From contig OZ253939.1 of NCBI GenBank assembly GCA_965267245.1, positions 496,001-560,000 of the forward strand: 64,000 nt of DNA. The letters are read 5' to 3'. The position numbers and the translations under genes were made by a program. The notes below the pieces were generated by a model that worked only from the letters and a program-made list of their open reading frames with translations, ran no database searches and had not been told where the DNA came from. This document shows, in pieces, positions 24,407 to 33,814 of this stretch (its first letter is position 1; each line of letters begins with the position of its first letter). Source of the DNA: JANSWY01 sp965267245. GTDB lineage: Bacteria > Bacteroidota > Bacteroidia > Cytophagales > Cyclobacteriaceae.

Positions 24407-26799
24407 TAAATGAGAAGGAGAAACTGGTAGCAGAAAGTGTATCCGTTAATTGCTACCATTGTGGAGAAATTTGCGAAGAAGAGATCAACCATGATGACAA
24501 AGTTTTTTGTTGTCATGGTTGTTTTACTGTATATGATATCTTAAAAGAAAATGGGCTAGATCAGTATTATTCGTTGAACGATTCTCCCGGAATCAGAAAA
24601 ACAATTAGTACTGACAAATATAATTACCTTGAAAACCAGGAGATAGCAGAGCAAATTCTTGATTTCCAGAATGATACAATAGCCAAGGTTACATTGAAAT
24701 TGCCAGCTATTCATTGCAGTTCCTGTATTTGGTTACTGGAAAACCTTGTGAGAATCAGACCAGGAATTAAGCAGTCAACTGTCAATTTTGTAAAGAAAGA
24801 AGCTACCGTACTTTTTGATAAGAATGAATTGACTCTAAAGGATCTGGTAAATTTTCTGGTTTCTTTGGGGTACGAGCCTGATATCAAACTTAAGGACCAG
24901 GGAACGTCCGTCACTAAAGGTAAATCGAGATCTCTAGTAATTAAATTGGCGGTTGCCGGTTTTTGTTTTGGAAACTCGATGCTTATCAGCCTGCCTCATT
25001 ATTTGGATACAAATTTTCTATTGGACGCTTCTTTTAAGTCGTACTTCGGCTACATTAATTTGTTGATGGGAACTGTTGTATTGTTGTATTCTTCATCAGA
25101 TTACTTCAAAACGGCATGGTTGGGATTGAAAAGAAAATATCTGGGCATAGATGTTCCAATATCCCTGGGAATTATCACATTATATTTACGCACCTTAATT
25201 GATGTATTTCAGGGTGGGGCTGGATATGCTGATTCTCTAACAGGACTTATCTTTTTCTTGTTGATAGGGAAGTGGTATCAGAATAAGACCTACCAGGCTC
25301 TTTCTTTTGATAGAGATTACAGATCCTTTTTCCCAATTGCTGTTAACAGAATAAATACAGATAATTCCAGGTCATATGTGCAGCTGAAAGACTTGAAAAA
25401 GGGCGACAAATTGGTCATACGGAATGAAGAAGTGATTCCTGTAGATGCAACCCTAATTGATGGTGACTCTAATGTTGATTACAGTTTTGTGACTGGTGAA
25501 TCTGATCCGGAGAAGAAAACTGCAGGTGATAAGCTTTACGCTGGAGGAAGACACCTGGGAAGTCCTGTCAAGATTGAAGCAATGAGTGAAGTCTCGAATA
25601 GTTACCTCACAAGCCTATGGAACCAGTCCAATTCGAAAACAAACGATCAGTCCAGGCTAAAGCTGGTTGTGGACAAGGTGAGTGCCTACTTTACAATTAT
25701 CGTCTTAGTGATTGCTGGGTTTACTGCAATCTACTGGGCATTTAATGATCCTGTCAACATATGGAATACAGTTACTTCTGTACTAATTGTTGCCTGTCCC
25801 TGCGCATTGGCATTGGCCGTTCCATTTACTTATGGTCACACTTTACGGATTTTCGGACGACATGGTATTTACCTAAAAAATGCTAACGTTATTGAGCGAT
25901 TGGCTAAGATTCAAAGAATCATTTTTGACAAAACCGGGACGCTTACAAGAACAAAAAGCAATCAACTCATTTGGCACGGTGAGCAACTTGGTGATTCTGA
26001 GAAGAGCATGTTGTTTTCTATATGTTGGGCTAGTATGCACCCCTTAAGTAGAATGATATGTGACAGATATCCTAAAATGGAACCCGTTGATTTGGAATTT
26101 TTTGATGAGCAGAAAGGGGCTGGGATCACAGGTGAATACCGGGGAAGCATTGTTAAGGTGGGATCTTCATCTCATGTTGGAATTGGAGCTGAAGATACGG
26201 ATGAAACCAGAGCCTATTTTTCAGTAAATGGGAGTTGTTTGGGATATTTTGAGGTAACTGCTGCATATAGGCCTGGAATATTATCATCTCTAAAGAGCCT
26301 CTTTCACAATTATAAATTATCTCTACTATCGGGAGATAATGACAAAGAAGCATCAAAACTGAACCCTTATTTTGAAGACTTGAAGTTTAGGCAAAAGCCA
26401 GCTGATAAGTTGAACTATATTAGAGAAGCCAACGATAATGGACACACAGCTATGATTGGTGATGGCCTTAATGATGCTGGTGCACTGAGAGAAGCTGATG
26501 TGGGAATATCAGTAGTGGAAGACCTTCATCAGTTTTCACCAGCCTGTGATGTAATAATGGAGGGTGGAAAGCTGCCAAGACTAAGTGAGTACCTTAGGTT
26601 TTCTAAGCTGGCAATGTTTGTTGTTTATGGTGCGTTTACTATTTCATTTTTGTATAACATTGTCGGACTATCATTTGCTGTTGCTGGATACTTGACTCCA
26701 CTGGTTTCTGCCATATTGATGCCTATTAGTTCCGTAAGTGTTGTGGGTTTTGTAACTATTGCAATAAACTTAATTGCAAGGAAAAAGCTAGTACAATAA
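24403..26799 (+). CDS. ccoI: CcoI/FixI-type heavy-metal (copper) P1B-ATPase
   Basis: 798 residues. An N-terminal Cys-rich metal site (CYHCGE at 17-22, FCCHGC at 35-40) is typical of CcoI. An HMA domain with Cys105-x-x-Cys108 comes next. The membrane domain carries the transport motif Cys465-Pro-Cys467. The phosphorylation motif is DKTGTLTR with Asp509, then the HPLSR and GDGLNDAGAL motifs. It pumps copper for cytochrome cbb3 oxidase assembly. The ccoS, ccoNOP and ccoG genes that usually follow are absent here. Start by ATGA overlap with the usp gene. Confidence 0.93.
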   Translation: MINEKEKLVAESVSVNCYHCGEICEEEINHDDKVFCCHGCFTVYDILKENGLDQYYSLNDSPGIRKTISTDKYNYLENQEIAEQILDFQNDTIAKVTLKLPAIHCSSCIWLLENLVRIRPGIKQSTVNFVKKEATVLFDKNELTLKDLVNFLVSLGYEPDIKLKDQGTSVTKGKSRSLVIKLAVAGFCFGNSMLISLPHYLDTNFLLDASFKSYFGYINLLMGTVVLLYSSSDYFKTAWLGLKRKYLGIDVPISLGIITLYLRTLIDVFQGGAGYADSLTGLIFFLLIGKWYQNKTYQALSFDRDYRSFFPIAVNRINTDNSRSYVQLKDLKKGDKLVIRNEEVIPVDATLIDGDSNVDYSFVTGESDPEKKTAGDKLYAGGRHLGSPVKIEAMSEVSNSYLTSLWNQSNSKTNDQSRLKLVVDKVSAYFTIIVLVIAGFTAIYWAFNDPVNIWNTVTSVLIVACPCALALAVPFTYGHTLRIFGRHGIYLKNANVIERLAKIQRIIFDKTGTLTRTKSNQLIWHGEQLGDSEKSMLFSICWASMHPLSRMICDRYPKMEPVDLEFFDEQKGAGITGEYRGSIVKVGSSSHVGIGAEDTDETRAYFSVNGSCLGYFEVTAAYRPGILSSLKSLFHNYKLSLLSGDNDKEASKLNPYFEDLKFRQKPADKLNYIREANDNGHTAMIGDGLNDAGALREADVGISVVEDLHQFSPACDVIMEGGKLPRLSEYLRFSKLAMFVVYGAFTISFLYNIVGLSFAVAGYLTPLVSAILMPISSVSVVGFVTIAINLIARKKLVQ

Positions 26800-26944
26800 G
26801 GATTGATGTTTGCCTGACACTTATTATTCCGGTTCACTTAAAATATTTGCAATTTCATAGTTTATATACCGTTATTAATAAATACTGCTATTAGCTTTGC
26901 GGCTTAGCTTTATCGAGAACATAAAATTATTGAACCTTATACCT

Positions 26945-27538
26945 ATGCAACCTGGAAAATACCTACTTCTTACGCTATGCCTCACAATCTTTATTGGTAA
27001 CACTTTCGGACAGGGCAACAAACCGTCTGTGCAAGAACAATACAACGCAATTCTTGACGAAACTGAAACTTTCAAACATTACAAAGTAATTCCGAAAAAC
27101 CAGTTGGATGGGTTTGTAGCGGGTATTTTAGATAGTTTGAAGAATAATTCAGCAAAAATCAATAACCTTGACATGACAATTGCAGCTCAAGGAGTTCAAA
27201 TTGATTCACTTAACAAACAGTTAAAAGCGATTAATAATAAACTTGCTGAAAGTAATGCTATCAATGAGCAGATGGTCTTTTTAGGTGCTACAGTAAACAA
27301 GACCGGATACAATATTGCTGTATGGTCAATCATATTCCTATTAGTCGGTGCTATAATATTTGTATTTTACCTGTATCAGAAAAGTCATGTAATTACCAGA
27401 GGCGCACTCAAGGAATTAGATGATTTGAACAACTCATTTGAGCAACACAAAGCAAAATCTCAACAAAAACAAGTGAAGCTTAAAAGAGAACTTCAAACTG
27501 CTTTGAATATTTTGCATGAGAAGGGGATAAAGGCTTAA
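26945..27538 (+). CDS. Exported coiled-coil protein with one C-terminal membrane helix, unknown function
   Basis: 197 residues from ATG 26945. An open frame extends up to a TTG at 26897, but the signal peptide (MQPGKYLLLTLCLTIFIGNTFG) starts cleanly at this ATG. The mature part has heptad-like helices (about 50-115), one membrane helix (about 125-147, IAVWSIIFLLVGAIIFVFYLY) and a Lys/Gln-rich cytoplasmic coiled coil. I do not recognise a named family. A TAGCTTTG -7-like element at 26892-26899 may be its promoter, and a strong terminator follows, so it is probably monocistronic. Confidence 0.75.
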   Translation: MQPGKYLLLTLCLTIFIGNTFGQGNKPSVQEQYNAILDETETFKHYKVIPKNQLDGFVAGILDSLKNNSAKINNLDMTIAAQGVQIDSLNKQLKAINNKLAESNAINEQMVFLGATVNKTGYNIAVWSIIFLLVGAIIFVFYLYQKSHVITRGALKELDDLNNSFEQHKAKSQQKQVKLKRELQTALNILHEKGIKA

Positions 27539-27558
27539 GTACATATAAAAGAACTCAG

Positions 27559-27603
27559 AAAGCGCAATTGTGGGTTAATCATCTGCAGTTGCGCTTTTTT
27601 TAT
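27559..27603 (+). terminator. Rho-independent terminator
   Basis: Stem AAAGCGCAA with its perfect partner TTGCGCTTT (27559-27567 and 27589-27597), extendable by three more pairs, then an uninterrupted T run. It ends the single-gene unit at 26945-27538 and isolates the sigma factor gene. Confidence 0.88.
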
Positions 27604-27639
27604 TTGTTCAATTTTTTTTCCTTGAGGGTGTAAGATTTT

Positions 27640-28167
27640 TTGATCAGCGCCACTAACCCTTGTAAAAAACTCAAATTGAGCACCGATTTTTATAATACAT
27701 CGATCTTGCCGTATGCTGCAATTATCATCAAAATATGTAGAGCATACACGGATAACCAGGAAGATTTTGAGGACTACTACCAGGAAGTTTGCCTACAAAT
27801 ATGGAAGTCTAAAGATTCATTCCAGGGTAATTCCCAATGGTCTACATGGATTTACCGATTGTCATTGAATGTTTGTATGACGCTTCTAAGAAAAGAGAAA
27901 TCAAAGAAAAGAGATCTCTCTTCAGCGGATGTTTCGATGGTAGATAATGTAGAACAGGAAGCTTTTGATGATGACGCATTGAATGAATTGTACAAAGCCA
28001 TTCGACAGTTATCAGAGGTGGATAGGGCTGTCATAATGCTTTATCTGGACGAAAAGCCCTATCAGGAGATCGCTGAAATCATGGGGACCAACCCAAACAA
28101 CATCGGTGTGAGAATTAAAAGGATTAAAGAACGCTTAAAAAAACTATTAAATGGAAAATTCAATTGA
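27640..28167 (+). CDS. ECF-type RNA polymerase sigma factor
   Basis: 175 residues. Region 2 (about 20-90) contains EDFEDYYQEVCLQIWKS and the STWIYRLSLNVCMTLLRKEK segment. Region 4 (about 110-172) contains LSEVDRAVIMLYLDEKPYQE and a helix-turn-helix IAEIMGTNPNNIGVRIKRIK. There is no region 3, as usual for ECF sigmas. The start is a TTG at 27640, since an in-frame stop lies 9 bases upstream. The 3' end overlaps the next membrane-protein gene by 17 bases, the normal layout of a sigma and its anti-sigma partner. Confidence 0.92.
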   Translation: MISATNPCKKLKLSTDFYNTSILPYAAIIIKICRAYTDNQEDFEDYYQEVCLQIWKSKDSFQGNSQWSTWIYRLSLNVCMTLLRKEKSKKRDLSSADVSMVDNVEQEAFDDDALNELYKAIRQLSEVDRAVIMLYLDEKPYQEIAEIMGTNPNNIGVRIKRIKERLKKLLNGKFN

Positions 28168-28792
28168 GAATATCTGGAAAGAAGGGTTTTTGAAGGACTC
28201 TAAACTAATAGCACCACAGGTGATTAACCTTTATGATCGAAAATCCATACACCTCGTGGAGAAAATGCAAAGATTGTTCAAAGGGAATCTTTGGATGGTA
28301 ATAGGGTTGGGAATCATCTTGTTTTTAATTTGCCTTTACATTGGTTCACCGGTAATTGGTGTTTGCGCTTTGTCTGTCATGTTATTTCTGGCACTGGTTG
28401 GTTTTCAAAAGATGAAAGATAATCAGGAAATTGACAAGGCACTTAACAGCTATGAGTACATGAAAGCATTCAATAATTGGTTGAAAAGCACGATGGCTTA
28501 CTATGTAAGGGTTTATAGAGTCGTTTACCCGCTTTTGATCATACTCTTTGCTCTTGGGGTATGGTATTCAAAATGGCATGACAAATTATTGCAAAAGGTA
28601 TTGGAACTTAACCCGGATGTTTGGTTGGTTTATGATATTCCTTTTGTACTAATTGCTACGACACTTTCACTGGCAACTGTTATGTCTATTTTCGCTGGTA
28701 CTATTTATAGACTCGACGTTTACTCTCTCTACGGAGGTGTTATCAGGAAATTGGAAGAAATGCTCGAAGAAATGGAACAGCTGAGAGGCTAA
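28151..28792 (+). CDS. Membrane protein, probable partner/anti-sigma of the upstream ECF sigma factor
   Basis: 213 residues. A soluble N-terminus of about 45 residues is followed by helices at about 47-66 and 67-87, then a soluble stretch and helices at about 124-142 and 160-187. A Glu/Met-rich C-terminal helix ends the protein. No zinc-anti-sigma (HxxxCxxC) motif is present, so it is not a ZAS-type factor. Partner status rests only on the 17-base overlap with the sigma gene. It is convergent with the next gene, with 20 bp between stops. Confidence 0.7.
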   Translation: MENSIENIWKEGFLKDSKLIAPQVINLYDRKSIHLVEKMQRLFKGNLWMVIGLGIILFLICLYIGSPVIGVCALSVMLFLALVGFQKMKDNQEIDKALNSYEYMKAFNNWLKSTMAYYVRVYRVVYPLLIILFALGVWYSKWHDKLLQKVLELNPDVWLVYDIPFVLIATTLSLATVMSIFAGTIYRLDVYSLYGGVIRKLEEMLEEMEQLRG

Positions 28793-28812
28793 CCTGAGTA
28801 CGGGTAGGTGTG

Positions 28813-29373
28813 TCAGTCATCTAGCATTTTATTGCAGGTGATTTGCCAAAAGGTTCGTTCAAAACTTTCATCCACACTTACCCAGTCTCCTTTCCATTGG
28901 AAAGAATCATCGGTAATGTTTTGAAAAGTTAATCTTGAATAGCCATCAAATCCATTAGGAGCTTTTTGAGGGCGGTAGAGTTGGATCTTGTTATCTTTTC
29001 TTGGTTCCCCTGTCCAGTGTGGAGCAGGGAAAGAGATCCCCTGAGAAGTGAAATAGGTGACTAACCAGCTGACACTATCTGTATCAAATTGGCGAATGCT
29101 GGAAGTGTATGATCCGTCTTCTTTCCATGTTTCATCCTGAACGGCTATGCCATTAAAAATGTATTTAAAGGACCATATGAAACTCACCGTATCAGGAAAG
29201 TTACCCTGTTGATCCCTTTTCGTACTTAGACATTGGTGCAACCCAATTAGTTCCTGGTAGTCTAGTAATTGCTTTGGTGCTTCCGGGTGAATTTTACCAA
29301 ACTGACTGTTCTGCTGGGCCGTTGTGGTACAATATGATATTGAAACAATGATGAGTAATAGTAGTGCTCTCAT
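28813..29373 (-). CDS. Secreted protein of unknown function
   Basis: 186 residues. A signal peptide (MRALLLLIIVSISYCTTTAQ) is clear. The mature part is rich in aromatic residues and beta-strand-like segments (SFIWSFKYIFNGIAVQDETW, FQNITDDSFQWKGDWVS), reminiscent of small lipocalin-like or DUF1579-type beta barrels, but I cannot assign it. It lies 93 bp downstream of the second dnaE on the same strand and could be co-transcribed, though nothing in it suggests DNA repair. Confidence 0.7.
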   Translation of the reverse strand: MRALLLLIIVSISYCTTTAQQNSQFGKIHPEAPKQLLDYQELIGLHQCLSTKRDQQGNFPDTVSFIWSFKYIFNGIAVQDETWKEDGSYTSSIRQFDTDSVSWLVTYFTSQGISFPAPHWTGEPRKDNKIQLYRPQKAPNGFDGYSRLTFQNITDDSFQWKGDWVSVDESFERTFWQITCNKMLDD

Positions 29374-29466
29374 GGAATAGTTTTTTTTCGAAAGTGGGGA
29401 ATAAAATAGAGAGTGCCATGCTTTGAAGAGGGTTGGTGCAGTGAATTACCTGTTTGTTGCAGTAAA

Positions 29467-32445
29467 TCAAGGAGTAACCTCCAGGGCAAACCTGTCTTTC
29501 ATGGCCAATTTTTCCATTTTTGTAGCTTCAATCATTGGGTAACCAAAGTCTTCCACCACTTTTCCGTAAACTTTATAAAAACCTCTTCCTCTGAAAGGGT
29601 AGTATTTGGCCACATCCGGAAAGTGAACCGTGTCAAATACGAAACCATCCTTGTCATAAAATGTACCAAAATGCATGCGCAATCCATTTTTGGTGCTGGT
29701 ATCTTTTGTAGTGACCAGATAACCGGTGATTTGTACCGGTTTACCCAGGTAAGCCATCAAATCATTGGCTCGGATGTTACCGAGATTATCTTCTTCCTGT
29801 AATAGTAAAAAAGGATCACATAAGGGGAAGTTGAGCAACTCCAATTGATCAAAAGCATCTTCCAGTTTAGGGTAAGCCAGATCAGGGAGGTCATATTTAG
29901 TGGGCTCCAGGTTAAAAAGGTCGCGTGTATACACATTGGCAGACCTGCCACCAAAATAAAGCTGTGCTTCCCAAAGAAGTGCTTTTTTGTTGGGGTTATA
30001 AAACCTAAAGGCATCTATGCGGATGAGGATGCGCAATTGTTCAAGACCGATTGGGATTCTCCGGATAAAATCATCCAGACTCTTGTAGGGTCCATTCATT
30101 TCCCGGTCTCTCGGGATCAACTCACCAATTTTTGTTTCCAGACTTTTCAGGTGAATGAATCCAATGTAAATAGCTTTTCCTTTGATGTTTGTGAGATAAT
30201 CACTTTCATTTACACAAGGCGCATTGATATAAGCTCCACTCATTCGTGCTTCGTGAAAGTAAAATTCTGTCCTGTAGAATCCCCCAAAATTATTGATCAC
30301 ACCCACCATAAACTCCAGCGGGAAGTGTGCCTTGAGGTAAAGGCTTTCATAACTTTCTACCGCATAACTCGCTGAGTGTCCCTTTGAAAAAGAGTATCCA
30401 CTAAAGCTTTCAATCTCAAACCACACCCGTTTAGACACATGCTCCGGATACCCGATTTTTTGACAGTTCTTAAAATACTTTTCCTCCAGTCGTTGGAACT
30501 CTTTACGTGACCTGAATTTTCCGGACATACCTCTTCGTAAGATGTCGGCATCCGCCAATGTCAGCTCAGCAAAATGGTGTGCCACTTTGATCACGTCTTC
30601 CTGATACACCATGACACCATAAGTTTCGTGCATAAGCTCATCCATTTTGGGGTGAATGCTTTCATACTTCATGCCTTTTTGGGTCATGTGATGCCGTTCA
30701 ATGTAAGCACGCATCATCCCTGATCGGGCCACACCGGGGCGAATGATAGAGCTGGCTGCTACCAGAGTGACATAATCCTGACATTCTAATTTTCCCAATA
30801 GCATTCGCATGGCGGGTGATTCCACATAAAAGCACCCCATGGTTTTTCCTGTGCTGAGCAACCGGGCTATTTTAGGATCTTTTTTGAAGGTGTCAAATTG
30901 TTTGGTGTCTACCTGAATGCCCTGATTCTTCTTGATCAATAGCGCAGCGTCCTTGATATGCCCTAACCCACGCTGGCTGAGGATATCGAACTTATAGATG
31001 CCCATGTCTTCAGCATTGTGCATTTCAAAGTGAACTACAGGCAAGCCTTTTGGAGGAAGGTTTGTAGCGGTATAAGCATAAATTGGTTGCTCTGTGATCA
31101 ATACACCTCCTGCATGGATGGATAAGTTTGCAGGCATCTCACGCATAGCTTTGGCATATTGGAAGATCATGCGTGTCACGTCATCTTTATTTTTGTATAA
31201 GTCAGGGTAAGCCACCAATTGATCAATCTCTTCTTTAGGAAGACCAAAGACTTTGCCTAATTCGCGGATACTGGACCGAAACTGATAAGTGGTATGCGTA
31301 CCCAGCAAGGCTACATGCCTGTTATCATATTTGCTGAATATATGTTCATAGATGTAGTCTCTTTCTTTCCAGGAGAAATCCATGTCAAAATCAGGAGGGG
31401 AGGTCCGGTTCGGATTCAGGAAACGTTCAAAGTACAGGTCAAGTTCTATAGGGTCTACATCAGTGATTCCAAGACAGTAAGCGATCATACTATTGGCGCC
31501 ACTGCCACGTCCTACATAGTCATAACCACTTCGTCTGGCGAACTGCACAATGTCATTGCTGATAAGGTAGTAGGATTCAAAATTCTTCTGGTGAATGATC
31601 TTTAGTTCCCGTTCAAATCGTTCTTCAGTTTCCGGGGTGAACTTTCCAGCGTACCTTCTGAGATAACCTTCGTGGGCTTCTTTTTGTAGGTACTGATAGT
31701 CTTCTTTTTTACTGCCCAGTAAATGTTTTTTATTCTTATCTGTACCCAGTTCGAAAGAGATCTCACATTGGTCTAGTAATGCTTCTGTATTTCTGATCAC
31801 ATTGGGGTAATCCCGGAAGTGAGTTTTTAATTCTGATTCAGGCATCATGAATTCATTGGTACCTGCCTGGAGGTGTGCGGGTAGTTTACTCAACAAGGTA
31901 TTTTGGTCAATTACCCGTAACAACCTATGGATGTTGTAGGAAAGCTTATCCGCTTTAAATGTGACAGGATGCAGTATGACTGCCTTCTCTATGAGGTTTT
32001 TTACGGGTGATGAGATTAACTTGTTTAAGTCATTGATTTTTAATCCTATATATTCATTTTGATGAAGTGTTAGTGTAATGTTTTTATTGAATGGGTAGAT
32101 AAAATAAACATCCTCTAGTGCCGGTGCTTTAGACTTTAGAGGAAGATCATTCACATTATGATAGGACAAATAGCCATTTAGCTGTTCAAACCCATTGTTA
32201 TTCCTGGCTATACCGATATAGAGCAGTTCATCATCTCTTCTGAATTCAATACCAAGGGCAACACGCAGGTTATACTCACTTCGTCTTTCTTTACATATTC
32301 TGAGTAGTTCAATGTACCCGGAAGTGTTATTGATATCCGTAAGTACAAGCTTTCGGATACCACATCTTTTGGCTTCTTCCCACAACTGTAAAACAGAAAG
32401 TGTACCGTACTTAAAACTGAAAAATGTATGACAATTTAAATACAT
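29467..32445 (-). CDS. dnaE2: Second DnaE-type DNA polymerase III alpha subunit (error-prone type)
   Basis: 992 residues, clearly shorter than replicative DnaE. The PHP domain is degenerate: LTDINNTSG stands where the family has LTDHG-N-x-x-G. The polymerase core has PDFDMDF (Asp354 and Asp356) and YKFDILSQRGLGH (Asp487), matching the three catalytic Asp of E. coli DnaE, plus VGRGSGANSM and HAGGVLIT. A C-terminal OB fold (about 895-965) is present. The gene follows dinB by 2 bp, so the two polymerases are co-expressed. It should act in translesion synthesis as DnaE2/ImuC does. The name is by context and length, not by sequence search. Confidence 0.88.
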   Translation of the reverse strand: MYLNCHTFFSFKYGTLSVLQLWEEAKRCGIRKLVLTDINNTSGYIELLRICKERRSEYNLRVALGIEFRRDDELLYIGIARNNNGFEQLNGYLSYHNVNDLPLKSKAPALEDVYFIYPFNKNITLTLHQNEYIGLKINDLNKLISSPVKNLIEKAVILHPVTFKADKLSYNIHRLLRVIDQNTLLSKLPAHLQAGTNEFMMPESELKTHFRDYPNVIRNTEALLDQCEISFELGTDKNKKHLLGSKKEDYQYLQKEAHEGYLRRYAGKFTPETEERFERELKIIHQKNFESYYLISNDIVQFARRSGYDYVGRGSGANSMIAYCLGITDVDPIELDLYFERFLNPNRTSPPDFDMDFSWKERDYIYEHIFSKYDNRHVALLGTHTTYQFRSSIRELGKVFGLPKEEIDQLVAYPDLYKNKDDVTRMIFQYAKAMREMPANLSIHAGGVLITEQPIYAYTATNLPPKGLPVVHFEMHNAEDMGIYKFDILSQRGLGHIKDAALLIKKNQGIQVDTKQFDTFKKDPKIARLLSTGKTMGCFYVESPAMRMLLGKLECQDYVTLVAASSIIRPGVARSGMMRAYIERHHMTQKGMKYESIHPKMDELMHETYGVMVYQEDVIKVAHHFAELTLADADILRRGMSGKFRSRKEFQRLEEKYFKNCQKIGYPEHVSKRVWFEIESFSGYSFSKGHSASYAVESYESLYLKAHFPLEFMVGVINNFGGFYRTEFYFHEARMSGAYINAPCVNESDYLTNIKGKAIYIGFIHLKSLETKIGELIPRDREMNGPYKSLDDFIRRIPIGLEQLRILIRIDAFRFYNPNKKALLWEAQLYFGGRSANVYTRDLFNLEPTKYDLPDLAYPKLEDAFDQLELLNFPLCDPFLLLQEEDNLGNIRANDLMAYLGKPVQITGYLVTTKDTSTKNGLRMHFGTFYDKDGFVFDTVHFPDVAKYYPFRGRGFYKVYGKVVEDFGYPMIEATKMEKLAMKDRFALEVTP

Positions 32446-32447
32446 CC

Positions 32448-33674
32448 TTAAACCCTCCCTGAGAAAACATTATTTTCCATTCTTACTCTTTTGTTCACAT
32501 CGATAGTGGCAGCTCTTACGATGGAATCAATGCCATGCCGAAACCGGATTGTATCCAGTGCCTGATAGAGTTTGATGCTTTCTTCAGTGTCATCAAATAA
32601 GTTGATCTGGTAATTACCATGAACCAGTCCACTCAATCTAACACCCACTAACCGGAGCAACATTCTGCGGGTATACAGTCTATCAAATAGTTCCATCACA
32701 TGCTGTATGATGAATTGATCAGAGGCTGTGTAGGGTACCTGTATTTGTCGGGTTTCGGTATCGAAATTTGAATAGCGGATCTTCACGGTCACACAGGATG
32801 TCAGCTTTTGTTCTTCGCGTAATTTGAAGGTCAGTTTTTCTACCATAGCTGTCAGGATTGTTTTTAGTTTTTTGATGTCTATGGTATCAGTTTGAAAGGT
32901 GCATTCAGTAGAGATTGATTTTCTTTCAGAGTAGGGGACCACTTCTGAGCGATCAATTCCATTGGCCTTATACCAAAGGACCCGTCCGTTTTTCCCGAAT
33001 GCCTGCTCCAGCATCCTGATTGGCATCTCTCTCAGGGTTTTGACTTTGTGAATGCCCATTTCCATGAGGTATTGAGTAGTCTTTTTGCCCACCATGGGAA
33101 TTTTCTGAACATGCAGTGGAGAAAGAAATTCTTTTTCATGTCCCCTGGGAACCATGCCTTCACCGTTTGGTTTATTCTCACCGGTAGCCACTTTTGAAAC
33201 GAGTTTGTTAATAGAAACACCCATAGAAATGGGAAGCCCTGATTCCTTGATTACTTTTCTCCTGAGTTCCTGGGACCAGCGAAATGTCCCGAAAAAACGA
33301 TCCATTCCGGTAGCGTCAATGTAAAACTCGTCAATAGAGGATTTCTCAAAAGTGGGTGAGTCTTCGGCAATGATTTCTGTGACCAGTCTTGAGTACTTGG
33401 TATAAGATTCCATGTCGCCGGAGATTACTTTGGCATCCGGACATAATTGTAGTGCCATTTTAACAGGCATGGCGGAATGTACCCCAAATTTTCGCGCTTC
33501 ATAGCTGGCAGAAGTTACCACACCACGATTACCATGACCTCCTATAATGAGAGGAATTCCTTTCAGCTCATCATTCATGAGGCATTCTACAGACACAAAG
33601 AAAGAATCCAGATCCATATGGATGATGGTCCTTTCTCCTTCAGAAAGAAAGGGTTTCCGGGTGGTTTTGTTCAT
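32448..33674 (-). CDS. dinB: Y-family DNA polymerase IV (DinB type), catalytically intact
   Basis: 408 residues. Palm residues are present: Asp21 in HMDLDSFFVSVE, and Asp115-Glu116 in SSIDEFYID. The steric-gate Phe26 is kept, and an HhH region (IPMVGKKTTQYLMEMG) and a little-finger domain follow. A QINLF motif near residue 365 fits a beta-clamp binding site. In the imuA-imuB-dnaE2 cassettes of proteobacteria the Y-family member (ImuB) has lost its catalytic acids; here they are present, so this is a true polymerase. It is the first gene of the - strand unit, under the inverted-repeat operator at 33730-33771. Confidence 0.94.
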   Translation of the reverse strand: MNKTTRKPFLSEGERTIIHMDLDSFFVSVECLMNDELKGIPLIIGGHGNRGVVTSASYEARKFGVHSAMPVKMALQLCPDAKVISGDMESYTKYSRLVTEIIAEDSPTFEKSSIDEFYIDATGMDRFFGTFRWSQELRRKVIKESGLPISMGVSINKLVSKVATGENKPNGEGMVPRGHEKEFLSPLHVQKIPMVGKKTTQYLMEMGIHKVKTLREMPIRMLEQAFGKNGRVLWYKANGIDRSEVVPYSERKSISTECTFQTDTIDIKKLKTILTAMVEKLTFKLREEQKLTSCVTVKIRYSNFDTETRQIQVPYTASDQFIIQHVMELFDRLYTRRMLLRLVGVRLSGLVHGNYQINLFDDTEESIKLYQALDTIRFRHGIDSIVRAATIDVNKRVRMENNVFSGRV

Positions 33675-33729
33675 ATTTTCATCATTTCACAAGCCTGATT
33701 TGCAGACCAATGAGTAATAAAACTAAAAT

Positions 33730-33771
33730 AATTAGTATTTAATTTGCTAAAGGCAATCGTAAATACTAATT
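33730..33771. promoter_or_regulatory. Perfect 12-bp inverted repeat, probable repressor operator
   Basis: AATTAGTATTTA at 33730-33741 and its exact reverse complement TAAATACTAATT at 33760-33771, 18 bases apart (30 bp centre to centre, about three helical turns). It sits in the divergent promoter of the dinB-dnaE2 unit and the unit with the HTH-S24 gene, as expected for a damage-response repressor site. Confidence 0.65.
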
Positions 33772-33814
33772 TTATAATCAAATCTACTCATAATAGATTC
33801 TAAAAGCTAAAAAT

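Noticed and set aside
29845..30375. 176-codon + strand frame opposite the second dnaE
   Set aside because: It is a shadow of the polymerase gene; the - strand frame has all catalytic motifs.
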